64,000 bases of DNA from Cavia porcellus (lineage: Eukaryota; Chordata; Mammalia; Rodentia; Caviidae), in the NCBI RefSeq assembly GCF_034190915.1, contig NW_026947506.1, forward strand, positions 33,335,748-33,399,747, written 5' to 3'. The translations under genes were made by a program, and so were the position numbers. This document shows positions 10,780 to 20,849 of this stretch, in pieces. Numbering within the stretch: the stretch's first letter is position 1; every line of letters begins with the position of its first letter. The notes beneath the pieces are model-generated. The model was not told where the DNA came from. It ran no database searches and was given only the letters and a program-made list of their open reading frames with translations.

Positions 10780-11960
10780 AGCTCAGGATGGGCATATGTT
10801 CAATTTAACATTTCTTCCAGTGCAATTAACTTTCACACTGATAAATTAGCACAAAATCTGGCCTAGTACTGTGGAAACTAATTGAGCCCTCAGAAGTAAG
10901 TGTGAAACTGTCCTGCAGAGTAGATTAAAAACCTAGGACTCTTCTGGAGGAAACAACTTATGCTAAAGATGAACTTGAAATACTAAAGTGACCCCACCCC
11001 ACAAGGAAATGAATCACTGGGAAAGAAAGCCAGTAGATGTTATAAATAGGAAATTAGTACTCCAGGAGGTAAAGATGATGGGACACATAAAAGAGATTGC
11101 TTGTTGAAAATTATTAGAGATGAAAGAAGTAAGACTCTAATGAAAGAACAGATTAGAAAATGAACACGTAGATTTGGAAAACCAAATAGAACTTCTAAAA
11201 ATGAAAATTATAGTCATTAAATTTAAAAAGTAACCCGAATGGACAGGTTAAATAGCCAAGTAGATATACTTGAGGAGAAAACTATTGATTTTTAAGGAGA
11301 TTTGAGGAAATTGCTTGGAAAACAGTGCATGAGAGACAAGGGGTGAAAAATGAGTCAAGAGGGGCTGGGGATTTAGCTCAGAGGCATAAGCACCTGCCTT
11401 GCAAGCAGGCAGTCGTGAGTTCGATCCCTGGTACCGATTATATATTAAAAAAAAAAAAAAAAGAAAAATGAGTCAAGATTCATGAACTTTAGAATGAAAA
11501 AGTACAATATTACTTTGAGCTTTCAGAAAGAGAACATAGGAGATATAATGGCCAAAAGTTTTTGTGGTGTAAGACCTGGGTTCTTAAGTTCCAGAAGCAC
11601 AGGGAATTACAAGCAGGATACGTAAAAATAGTGTGTGGACAGAATGCAGGTGAAATGCTAGAAGATAAGGCAGACCAAGTAGATGAGACAGGTAGATGTC
11701 TAGACTGGCAGATGTTTATTGTGGAAGAAGATCAATAATATCTTCAAAGTACTGAAGTGAGAAAACCCCAATGTAGAAGTATGTATGCTTTTAAAGTAAT
11801 GTTCAAGGGTAAGCATGAGATAGACATTTTTGACCATTCGTGGACTAGATTTTTGCTGGAGGAACTGCTAAAAGATATACTTCAGGAAAAAAGAAGTTGA
11901 ACCTGAAGGAGAGAGCTGCAGGTAGCTAAGTGATAGGAAGCAATGTAGCAATGTGTCCCT
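10780..11960 (+). mobile_element. Ancient L1/HAL1-like element, ORF1 relic
   Basis: A degenerate plus-strand region whose order and wording follow L1 ORF1. There is an A-rich coiled-coil-coding stretch at about 11090-11330. After the SINE at 11361-11462 comes a C-terminal region with AGATCAATAATATCTTCAAAG, a GCATGAGATAGACATTTTTGACC block and GAACTGCTAAAAGATATACTTC. No ORF2 follows, the arrangement seen in half-L1 (HAL1) elements. No frame is open for long. Confidence 0.5.
11361..11462 (+). mobile_element. tRNA-Ala-derived ID-like SINE, young
   Basis: Complete element: tRNA-like head starting GGGGCTGGGGATTTAGCTCAG (A box), an anticodon arm CCTGC-CTTGCAA-GCAGG with perfect 5-bp stem and a TGC (Ala) anticodon, B box GAGTTCGATCC, then GGTACCGAT and a poly(A) tail. 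It is bounded by a perfect 16-bp duplication, GAAAAATGAGTCAAGA, at 11345-11360 and 11463-11478. It interrupts the old L1/HAL1-like relic. Confidence 0.95.
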
Positions 11961-11995
11961 TAAAATTGCCTTGTGATCTGAGAACAGTGAGTACA

Positions 11996-12437
11996 GTTGG
12001 CTGCCCATAATCTACAGGGCTTACGTCCGTGGATTCAGCCCGCTCTGCATTGACAATATTCAGGCAAAAGGCTTTGCATTTTTATTGAACTTGTAGATAT
12101 TTTGTCCCTAAATAATGCAGCTTAACAGTTACATAATGGGGGCTGGGGATTTAGCTCAGCTGCATAAGCACCTGCCTTGCAAGCAGGCAGTCGTGAGTTT
12201 GATCCCTGGTACCGATGAAAAGGAAAAAGACAAAAACAAACAAAACCCAGTTACATAATGTTTACTTCATATTAGATGTCATAATCTAGAGATGATTTAA
12301 ATACATGGGAGGATGTGTGTATGTCATATGCAAATGCTGTACCATTTTACATAAGGAATTTGAACATCTGCAGATACTGGTATCTGGTGGATATGAGATA
12401 CTGGCATCATCTCCAAGGATACTGAAGGACAATTATA
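11996..12437. mobile_element. Non-autonomous Tigger-like DNA transposon
   Basis: Left end CAGTTGGCTGCCCATAATC, a TCCGTGGATTCAGCC segment, a TGATTTAAATACATGGGAGG middle and a right end with GGATACTGAAGGACAATT. These are the landmarks of short mammalian Tigger-related (TcMar) elements with pairing ends. Split by the young SINE at 12139-12247. Family assignment is from memory. Confidence 0.6.
12139..12247 (+). mobile_element. tRNA-Ala-derived ID-like SINE, young
   Basis: Same consensus as the copy at 11361, with TAGCTCAGCTG A box, TGC anticodon loop and GAGTTTGATCC B box. It ends in GGTACCGATG and an AAAAGGAAAAAGACAAAAAC tail. Perfect 13-bp target-site duplication CAGTTACATAATG at 12126-12138 and 12248-12260. 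It lies inside the Tigger-like element. Confidence 0.95.
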
Positions 12438-12769
12438 TTAGCAGTTTCTAGTAGTAATATGTACAGTTTAGCTAAGGAGTTTGAGTCATGGAGGAAGCAG
12501 GGAACTATAGGGTTGGGGAGATGTTTGTCAGAGGATACAAAAATTCAGTTAGGAGTGATAAACTCAAAAGATCTATTTTATAGCATAGTGACTAATGTTA
12601 ATGTAATTTATTGTTGAAACTTGCTAAACAGATTTTAAGCATTTTCACTGTAAAATACATTAAACAGTGTATATGTTAAATAGCTAGTTTTAGCCCATTC
12701 CACAGTGTATCTCATTTCAAAACATGTTGTGCATAGTAAATATGTAGCTAACACTTGAACAGTGTTGGG

Positions 12770-12807
12770 GTGCCCACTTTTCTTTTTTTTTGAGTGCCCA
12801 CTTTTCT
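12770..12807. repeat. 14-bp direct duplication flanking only oligo(T)
   Basis: GTGCCCACTTTTCT occurs at 12770-12783 and again at 12794-12807, separated by TTTTTTTTGA. This has the form of a target-site duplication around nothing but a short poly(A) tail in antisense, that is, a nearly zero-length retrotransposition. A simple slippage duplication is the alternative. Confidence 0.7.
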
Positions 12808-13124
12808 ACACATGAGTATCTGTGGATAACTTTTGACATACCATAAGAGAATAGCCTGCTGTTGATGAGAATCCTTACATAGTCAATTAATTCACATTTT
12901 GTATATTGGATATTAGGTATGGTGACAAATTCTCAAGCAATAAGAGGTTATCTTTTACTTTTGCACTGTATTTGCTGGAAAGACAGATACTTAGGATGAG
13001 ATGAGTATTGGTAGGGGGCATTTTGAGAGTATATTCTACAAACGAGCTCACTGCAATAGCACAGGAAATATTATGAAATTATTGTAGTACAGTATGGACT
13101 ACAGTTAATTTTAATTTTTGTGAT

Positions 13125-13195
13125 TGTTTTCTTTTGGTGTTGGGGATTGAACTCAAGACCTTGCATATGCAGACATAAGCTCTGAGTTACAATTA
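13125..13195 (-). repeat. ID-like SINE fragment, antisense
   Basis: GGTGTTGGGGATTGAACTCAA followed by GACCTTGCATATGC and AAGCTCTGAGTTACA is the reverse complement of a degraded ID B box, anticodon and A box. It sits inside the second Tigger-like element. Confidence 0.6.
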
Positions 13196-13792
13196 TGATT
13201 TAATAATGTACCATCATATTTGTTTACATTTCTCTCCACTGAAAATGCCACTGTGTACTGTCGGTATTTGTATGTTTTGATAAATTGTTTTTAAAAATGG
13301 ATTTGTGTATATTTAATGGTAGTAAATGCTGTTTATATACATATATTTTATGCATTCATGGTATACATTTTTCTTAATGTTTTTGATATTTCAAGCATGT
13401 TGGCTTACAGTTTTTCAGATTGTTGCAGATCTCAAAAAAAAATGCAGACAAGTGAATACATACAGTTCAAGGCCATGTTGTTCAAAGGTCAACTGTATAC
13501 AATTTTTGTCAGTCAAAAATTTCAGAAGTAAATAGCTGAGTAATTCAAGCTTTCAGTGCTGTTTCTTTCTCCATGGAGCTGTAGTATATGGGAGAATGGA
13601 TGCTGACAAATGTAAGGCAGTGCAGTCGACATTTGAGGGCCCTTGAAGCCATATAGAGGATTCAGATTTTAGTGAGTTGCTACTATGCAGGTCGTGTTAA
13701 AGTCTGGACATTCAGATTAGCACTTGGGAACAAAGATGAAGGATTCAGTTAGAAAGACTGAATAGGAGTGAAGAACTCAACATGCAGGGTTC

Positions 13793-13962
13793 TTTTTTCT
13801 TTTTGTGGCATTAGGAATCCGTGCCAGGGCCTTATACATGCCAGGCAAATGCTATCCCCTGAGCTATGTCTCCAGCCCTTTTTATTTACTGTTTAAAATT
13901 TTGAGGCAGTCTCACTAGGCTGGGCTTGAACTTATGATTCTCTTGCTTTAGCCTCCTGACAA
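13793..13962 (-). repeat. ID-like fragment plus partial B1-like SINE, antisense
   Basis: 13793-13880 is an antisense ID-like element (GGAATCCGTGCCAGGGCC, CATGCCAGGCAAATGC, CCTGAGCTATGTCTCCAGCCC). It is followed by an antisense B1-like remnant (GAGGCAGTCTCACTAGGC, TGGGCTTGAACTTATG, CTTGCTTTAGCCTCCTGAC) lacking its left part. Confidence 0.65.
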
Positions 13963-14351
13963 CTGACTTGCTTTAAAAGTTGCTTTTTAGGGGTGAGTAG
14001 CCAAATTTCATCATAGATCCTATTTGCGATGAAAACTTTTTTTTTTTTTTTTTTTAAAGCCAAACCTCAAGTGGCATGTGGATTGTCCCATATCAGTTTA
14101 GGGAGGAAGCTGGGTTGACTGGAGTACTTTGGTATGTATTACTCTAGAGCAGGTCACTCTGACTAAAATGATAGGATCTGAAGTTTTCCGTTTTTTGTTT
14201 TTTGTTTTTTTTTTTTAGTGGGTGGTATAATACATGAGAAGACTATGTTGGTATTAAAAAGGATGTTGTAGAAGTGACTGTGATCCACGCGGAATGGTGG
14301 TCTGGACAGATTAGGTGGAAAATGAAGTTACAGAATGTTTCGTACACCGTA
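13963..14351. other. Intronic sequence with T runs
   Basis: Contains T runs at about 14038-14055 and 14190-14216 that look like antisense A tails, but no adjoining SINE body could be recognised. No gene. Confidence 0.35.
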
Positions 14352-14530
14352 ATAGCATGTTTTTATGGAATGCTTTTATGTGTTAGGCAGTGGGCTAAGG
14401 CCTTTCTATGCAGCATCTTATATCCTTTATAGTTTGTTTTATAGATGAGGAAATGGAGATAAGAAAAGTTAAGACCGCCCAATAAGTAGTGGGACTGGGC
14501 TTTGGTTGCAGCCCGGGGTACTGCCCTGAG
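14352..14530 (+). repeat. MIR SINE
   Basis: Clear MIR order: TGTTAGGCAGTGGGCTAAGGC, then ATCTTATATCCTTTATAG, the GATGAGGAAATGGAGAT core and a 3' part with AATAAGTAGTGGGACTGGGC. Confidence 0.75.
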
Positions 14531-17111
14531 CTCCTCCTCTTCCTAGTCCTTTTCTCTGCTGTCCTCTGTACATGGCATGAGCCATTTTCATAAGAAACTT
14601 CCTGGTACAGACTTTCTCTGACTTAGACCATTCATGTATCTGCAGATAAAGAAGGACCTAGAAGCCAGCAAATCAGGATATTGATAGAAGTTGTGTCTTG
14701 CTGAATAGAATTTTGTTTTATGTATTTTTACTTTTTTCTATTTTCTAATTTTTCTATAATGATTTAGATTGCTTTTGAAATAATAATATTTATGCTTCTC
14801 TATGAGATTTAATATTAAAAAATACTGGAGATGTGATATTAAGTAGAAAACCCTTAAGAAATTACTTAGTTTTATAATATGAAGAGATATGCTTGAAAGA
14901 TTAGGCCACTGTGCTTAATGTGGTTATCAAGGGAGAGAGGAATATCTTCTCTTTCTGAATGTTCTAAGCTTCAAATAATAAGCATATATAACTATTTTAA
15001 AATTGCAAAAACAAAATTCTTTACCATTATGTGGTATCCTTGAATTTTAGGAGGAATGTAGAATGAAATCAGTTTAATGGTTGAGACTGAGAGTGAGTGG
15101 GTGTGGGAAAGTGGGATTTTGGTCATTTTATCTATTCATAGGAAGTTAAGCTATAGTTTGGGGCCTTGTTTGTTAATCTGTTGGAAAAAGGCATGTAGTA
15201 TCTTCAGTTACAGTTTTTTTGTAAGAACAAAAAACTCCTTTGAAAGATGGATTGATAAATGCATTTGTTCCATTGATTTCTGGTTAGAGCTGTTTAATCT
15301 TTTTGATTCTAGTGTCAAATTTCTCCTATAACAGCTCTTGATATCAAATCCATTCAGTACATTCAAGTTTTTTATGGTAGGATGTACAAAAATATTTGAA
15401 ACATAGATGTAAATGAAAATTAGGAGTGGATTAAAATATAAGTAAATTCAGTTCTTAAAGGTTAAATTTTAAGAACTGAATTTTATTTTACATAAAATAT
15501 ATTACTTGGGAGAGCATTGCATATGAATGCAATACTATGGTAGGGAACAGTTGGGTGATACCTGGATCACAAAACCAAACCATTTTACAAGAATGTGCTG
15601 GTACATAGTATGGTGCGTCTGGCCATTTCTCTGTCCTATCATCTCCAGACTTGTTTTTATGGAACTCTGTGAATCTCTGCAGCTAATGTGGTTTTCACTT
15701 ATTCTGAGACTGGGACATTCAGTTTTTCCTCATCTATTTGTTTTCCAGAGAATTCTCCTTTTGCTTGAGCAAACAGTGTTCAGATCTACTGAAATGGGAG
15801 AAGGTGTTTAATAAGCTTTACTAGCAATTTAAAATCTTATACATAGAAAGTTACTAAATTAAAGTTTTTCAGTAAACTATAGGAATATTCTTCTTAATGA
15901 TTATGTTATTCACTTACTTGCAACATAAATTTGTTCATGTTTTTTGGTTTCTGTTTTCATGTTTCTCCTTCCCAGACTAATTGGGGAGCAAGAATTCCTT
16001 TCCTGCCTTGTTTGCTTTAGATGGTTTTGTGCCTTCATCTTTTTTCCTCATTTCTGTAACTTGAGTTTATTTTGTAATTGTTTTCCTATGACCTGTTAAG
16101 GAGTGAACTTTTCTCTTTCCTTTTCCTTTTTTAATTGACTGTCTTTGAGTGGCTGCTATATTTTTTATCTTGAGGCCCATATGATGACGGCTTGCTCCCC
16201 AGGAAGGTCCTTTTGCAGGCGATGGGGTTAAATCATTGGGAGCCAGCCCTTGAAGAGATGTGGGAACTCTGGTTCTTTCTTCTTTCTCACTTCCTGGCCA
16301 TGAGATGAGCAGTTTTGCTTTGCAATGTGCTCTTACAGTGAGTGATGTGCTTTCTTGTCATGGGTCTGAAAGCGCTGAGACCAACCAGTCATGGACCATA
16401 GCTTCTGAAAACATCTTTTTTTTCTTTGTAAGTTGATTTTCTCAGTTGTTATAAAAACCACAGTATAGTATAGAAGTGGATACAATATTCTAGCGGAAGC
16501 TAAGTTTTCCTTCCTACCTCCATTAAGATTCCTGCAGTGTTTTCTATGTTCACAGGAACTGTTCTTTTCTTTTTGTCCATTCAGGCTATGTTTAGATTAT
16601 GAGTAATGTTAATAGGCACCTGAAAGGTTAGAGCATTTTAAAAGGACACTTGATTAGAACAGGTATGCCTTTATTGTTCTTAAACCTCTTTAGCTTTGGA
16701 AACAAGGGTAAGGTATCCTTCAGACAGTGTGGGAGTTTGGTTTTTACAGTTATATTGTTTTATTAGGAAGTACTTGTTTTTTGTGGAAAAACTACAGAAA
16801 CAGGTTGGATTGTTACTGTACTAAAGTGTAAATAGTGAAAATGTCTATTTTTCTGATGCTCAGTCTCCTAGTTTCTTCTACCTGAAGACAACACTATACT
16901 GTTTCATGAGTGATATTCAGTGATATTTTATGCATATACAGCCCTATAGATTCCCCCTTTCATATAGAAGATAACATACTATTAGTTTGGAGCCCACCCC
17001 CAGTGCATTTGTTGTCTTCAGTTTGAGATTGTTTCACATAAAGCACATATGGATCTATCTTGTTAAAACATACATACATAAGAAATATATTTTAAAAGCA
17101 TCTGATGTGAT
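14531..17111. other. Intronic sequence without a recognised element
   Basis: About 2.6 kb of AT-rich sequence. Frames at 15077-15331 and 15527-15811 lack motifs. No RNA gene or named repeat is seen. A near-perfect 16-bp inverted repeat sits at about 15443-15482 (TTCAGTTCTTAA ... TTAAGAACTGAA). Confidence 0.4.
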
Positions 17112-17342
17112 ACTGTAGCATGATGCTGTCATGAGTCTTGGACATAGATTGAAATTCTGGCTTTGCCATTTTTGAACTGTGTAACTTTGGCCAGTTTATG
17201 TAATTTTTCTGTGTTTCAGGTACTCATTTGTAAAGCAGAATTAATCTCTTTCACAAGATTTTTGTAAGGATTAGAAGAGATAATGTATGTAAAGCACTTA
17301 GCACAGTGTCTTGTTTAATAAATCATAGCTATTATTGTACTC
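17112..17342 (+). repeat. MIR SINE, nearly full length
   Basis: TGAAATTCTGGCTTTGCC, TGTGTAACTTTGGCC, a TTTCTGTGTTTCAGG core, GTAAGGATTAGAAGAGATAA and AAAGCACTTAGCACAGTG follow the MIR consensus in order through its 3' end. Confidence 0.85.
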
Positions 17343-18716
17343 ATTAATTTATCCGATAAGATGAACTCCTAATGTGTTTCTCCTTCCTCAACTAAAATAA
17401 AGTGCACAGAAAGCATTATTACTTGTTACTTTTTGTGTTTTTAACTTAGCTTGGCTGTCATTTTTTTCTAGTTTCATCATTTATTTTCTCTCCGTCCCTC
17501 CTGACCCTTTCCCTAGTGAATATTATGGTCTTCTTTTACTTTGAAGTTTCTTGCCTTGATGATGGCTTTACCTGACCTTCCATAGTCTCCTTGCCATTGT
17601 ATTAATTGCCACCATTTGTGGCTTAATATAAAAACAGGAGAAATATCATATTCCAAAATAAATAAAATATTGCCCACCATGTGTATTCAAGTCACTGAAC
17701 AGAATGATTCATGTTGTGATCAGGATTTCAGTGGCTACAGAACTGAGGCCTGAGTGGACATGAAATCTGGCAGGGAGGGATAAATGGACCAAGATGCCAC
17801 AGAAGCACTTCACTAGTGTGAGTCTGTCTGGGGTGGCCTCAGAAGGCTGGTCCACAAAATGATACTATCATCATTAAATTAACACAGGGCAGCAGGGCTT
17901 CACAGGGCATGGCATTCAGGGTGTGGTGTGTGTAATGTGTATGTCAAAATAGAAAAATGTAGTCTATAAAGCCAAAAACAGCTTCCCTGAGTTACTCTGT
18001 TGCTGGCCCTCAAAGTATCAGCATCTAGCTGTGACTGGACCCCACCCTTTTTTCCAGGGCAGGAATGGATCTCACTTGGCAGAGGTCTTAGAGTTAGGAT
18101 GGATTCTCCAGAGCTGTGAGTGGAGGGCTGTGAAAGCCCGAGTGTCTGAAGGAGCATAATGTGACCTCCATACCCACCACTGGTATGGCCTAACTGTGTA
18201 GGCATACACAGGGGAGGTTGCTTTGTATGTCTCCTTGAGAGTAAGCACTCAGGCCTCTGCCTGTGACATGTTTTCATTCTTTGTCTGATACGTGCATGGA
18301 CTATTTGATAATCTGTGTTTTTGTCTCTTTGAGTTTTTAATAATTATATGCTACAGTGGTGAGAAAGGATCTATCATCTACTCTCAAGGTATCTGATGAT
18401 GGTCTTCATGTGTCTATTTATTGCCAGCCCAGGCATCTCTTCTGCCATATAGTGAAGGAAATTTGAAATACTCTATTTAAGGATTTCAGTTCTGTTAGTT
18501 TCTTATTTATAGTAAAAATCTGATTTCATTTTCCTAAATATAATTCATTCGTAATCCTTTTTTTTTTTTTTCATTTTTCTGAAAATTTGAGCAATTGAAG
18601 AGGTGATAGCCGTACTGTGTGCTAGGAGAGAGAGAAAACAAATTTCTCTTTGCCTAATGAAATTGGCTGGAAGTGGTGTTAGAACATGGTATGGCAGAAT
18701 CTGAATTCTTCTGCTC
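17343..18716. other. Intronic sequence without a recognised element
   Basis: No gene or named repeat. The 125-codon minus-strand frame at 17900-18277 has no signal peptide, domain or exon signal and looks like chance. Confidence 0.35.
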
Positions 18717-18886
18717 TTTAATTAATTAATTAATTTATTTTTTGAGACAGGGTCTCACTATGTAGTGCAGGTTGACCTTAAACTCATTTAGGGAGCCCAG
18801 GCTGACCTAGAATTTCTGGTGATTCTCCTGCCTCAGCTTCCCAAATACTGGGATTACAAATGTGCACCACCACACCAAGCTTCTTC
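18717..18886 (-). repeat. B1-like SINE with (TTAA) repeat at its tail
   Basis: A TTAATTAATTAATTAA run leads into TTTTTTGAGACAGGGTCTC. The antisense 7SL-derived body follows, with TAGTGCAGGTTGACC, a GGAGCCCAGGCTGACC duplication, TCCTGCCTCAGCTTCCC, GGGATTACAAATGTG and CACCACACCAAGC. Confidence 0.85.
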
Positions 18887-19328
18887 TAGTCTTTGAAATA
18901 GTCCCTCCTGATTTACTTCCCCTTCCTCAATCTGTTATTTGTGGGTTTATGCAGCTTCAGATAATTACTTCCTGCACACCCTCTTTACCCTCTCAGGAGC
19001 TGGGCATTGTGGAGACCTGATTGCTGCTTCTGATCATCCTTGCTCTCTTTTCTAGTTATGACTTCCTTTTGTTTTTTTGCCTATTTCATGCTCTTAAATT
19101 CTAATTTCACACCTACCATGAATTCTGTGGAGAAAGCTACAAATAAAATAAAACTGGGCATTTTTATATATATAGAATAAGAACTCGTGTCACTGTAAAT
19201 TGCTGTTTAGTATTTTGATATATACATCTTAAAGTCTGAATTTCTTCTTTAAAAAACTAGCCTTATTAAATATTGATTTTTCACTCCTACTCCTATTTCT
19301 CAATGAGAACCCTAAAGAAAGATGAGGC
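18887..19328. other. Intronic sequence without a recognised element
   Basis: Pyrimidine-rich to AT-rich stretch. Nothing could be assigned. Confidence 0.35.
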
Positions 19329-19425
19329 TTTTTTTTTTGTTTGTTTGTTTTTGGTACCAGGGATTTAACTTACGACCTTGTGCTTGCCAGGTAGGTGCTG
19401 TGCCACTGAGCTATATCCCTGGCCC
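19329..19425 (-). mobile_element. ID-like SINE, antisense
   Basis: A poly(T)/GTTT lead, GGTACCAGGGATTTAACTTAC, CTTGTGCTTGCCAGGTAGG and CCACTGAGCTATATCCCTGG are the antisense tail junction, B box, anticodon arm and A box. The GGTACC motif ties it to the young SINE family, but the copy is more diverged. Confidence 0.8.
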
Positions 19426-19647
19426 AAGGCAGTTTGACTAATTTTTGATCTTTACTAGTAAGTCAACGGAAATCAAACTATATCCGTGATGCCAGTTCAT
19501 GCTTTGTAGATTTTAGTCAAAAATCTTGTATTTTAAACAGTTGCTCTATTTAAGTGATATTGTCCCAGAATAAGTGCTACTTGAATTATAGAATTTGTTC
19601 CAAAGACTATTCAACTTTGTTTAAAAAGGAAATAAAACCTGTCATAT

Positions 19648-19722
19648 GGGCTAGAAATGTAACTCTTGGTACAGCACTTACTTAGCATGTGTGAGGCCCT
19701 ACGTTCAATGTTGAACACTGAA
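19648..19722 (+). repeat. Old ID-like SINE fragment
   Basis: GGGCTAGAAATGTAACTC, then TACTTAGCATGTGTGAGGCCC and TACGTTCAATGTTGAACACTG correspond to an eroded ID head, anticodon region and B box. Confidence 0.55.
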
Positions 19723-20064
19723 GACTTCCCTCCCCCAACAAATGAAAACTCAACATCTTTTGCTGTTTATAGAACAAGAGCAAACTTTATATGTAGCATT
19801 AAGCTTGTCAAAAAAGTTTAAAACAATTTTCTCAGAAATTGAAGAAATTAGTATGTTGGTACTAATTTCAGGATAAATGTGACTTTTCAAAGCCGTCAAC
19901 TAAGAGCAAGGAATCTTAACCTAGTGCTTAATAAAAATTGAAAGTTGTCCATGGACTCTGACAGAAACAGTCATGAAACTCATGATGTTTCTGTATTTTT
20001 CCTGAAATTTACCTTTTGCTAATATAGGATTTATGGATATTTTAAATTCCTAAACTAATTTCAG

Positions 20065-20269
20065 GGCTTATCAGCCGAAGGCTCTCAAAATGAAAACTAT
20101 AAAATATATTAATCACATATGAAAAGAAAATCACTTTGCAACCAAAAAGCCCTTAAAAATCCAGAAACAAGATGACACCATGGGATTTTTTGACAAATTG
20201 CCTAAAAGCATTAAACTCAATGTGACAATGAATAAGAAACTCATCTTGGACTTTTCCAGATCATTTAAG
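20065..20269 (+). other. Unassigned exon-like segment with Kozak ATG
   Basis: This 205-base stretch is preceded by TAAACTAATTTCAG and followed by AAG then GTGAGT, a strong splice donor. Inside, ACCATGG at 20178-20184 opens a frame of exactly 30 codons to the donor. It starts MGFFDKLPKSIKLN and ends with a basic, hydrophobic tail (LILDFSRSFK); read through, it stops at the fourth triplet (GTG AGT ACA TAA). In the same frame the nearest upstream stop is near 20116. No domain or family is recognised and the polypyrimidine tract is weak. It could be an alternative first coding exon, a non-coding RNA exon, or chance. Confidence 0.3.
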
Positions 20270-20607
20270 GTGAGTACATAAGGTTTCTTAGAGGACAGTG
20301 CTGGATGCGAGTCTTGAGTGGTTGTACTGTGAGTAGGAGATTTGGCTTCATATTCTGGTGCTATGATAACAACGTGGGAATGTGAATCAGGTGAGAAAGT
20401 TCCAGAACCGTCTTACTGTTGTGAGAATATACTATTATAAGAATAACTCAGAGCGCTCAGCTAGTACTGGATCAGCATAATGATCATTTACATGAGTAGT
20501 AAGCCATGCTTCTTAAAAAGTAGTTAAAGGTATCATAAACATCTTATAGCACCTGTAGTTACTTTCCAAAGAAACATTTTTCATGTTGTGACAAAAGCTT
20601 TTTTTGG

Positions 20608-20690
20608 ATTTTTTTTTTTGACCTGATTGTGGGACTCTTTCCCATCCTTGACATGTGTTCTACCATTGGGCTGTATCCCTATTCCAAGGA
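20608..20690 (-). repeat. Degraded antisense ID-like SINE
   Basis: T-rich lead, then GGGACTCTTTCCCATCC, CTTGACATGTGTTCTACC and ATTGGGCTGTATCCCTATTCC in the order expected for an antisense ID body. Confidence 0.45.
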
Positions 20691-20849
20691 AAGCTTTTTC
20701 AAACTGCAAGATTTAAGAAAATGATTGTGAGTTTATGGAATTTAAAGGTCAAATTATATAGTAATGTACATACATAGGTCTTGTGTATACTCTTGCTCCT
20801 CTAGCCTGTTGTTTTCCTCCCTCCGCAGTTAACCATTTTTACTAGCTTT

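Larger units (their letters stand above)
12745..13503. mobile_element. Second Tigger-like DNA transposon
   Basis: Starts near CTAACACTTGAACAGTGTTG and ends CATGTTGTTCAAAGGTCAAC, which form imperfect inverted ends. Internal landmarks GGATAACTTTTGACATACC, AGCCTGCTGTTGATGAGAA and AATTCACATTTTGTATATTGG match a common mammalian Tigger-derived family. It contains a small duplication with an oligo-T spacer at 12770-12807 and an ID-like fragment at about 13125-13195. Confidence 0.6.

Noticed and set aside
11361..12247. tRNA-Ala genes
   Set aside because: The heads have tRNA-like A and B boxes and an Ala anticodon loop, but the T stem and acceptor do not pair. They carry GGTACCGAT plus A tails and target-site duplications: SINEs, not tRNA genes.
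17900..18277. 125-codon minus-strand frame as a gene
   Set aside because: No family resemblance, no signal peptide, no exon signals, and no repeat-free conservation cue.
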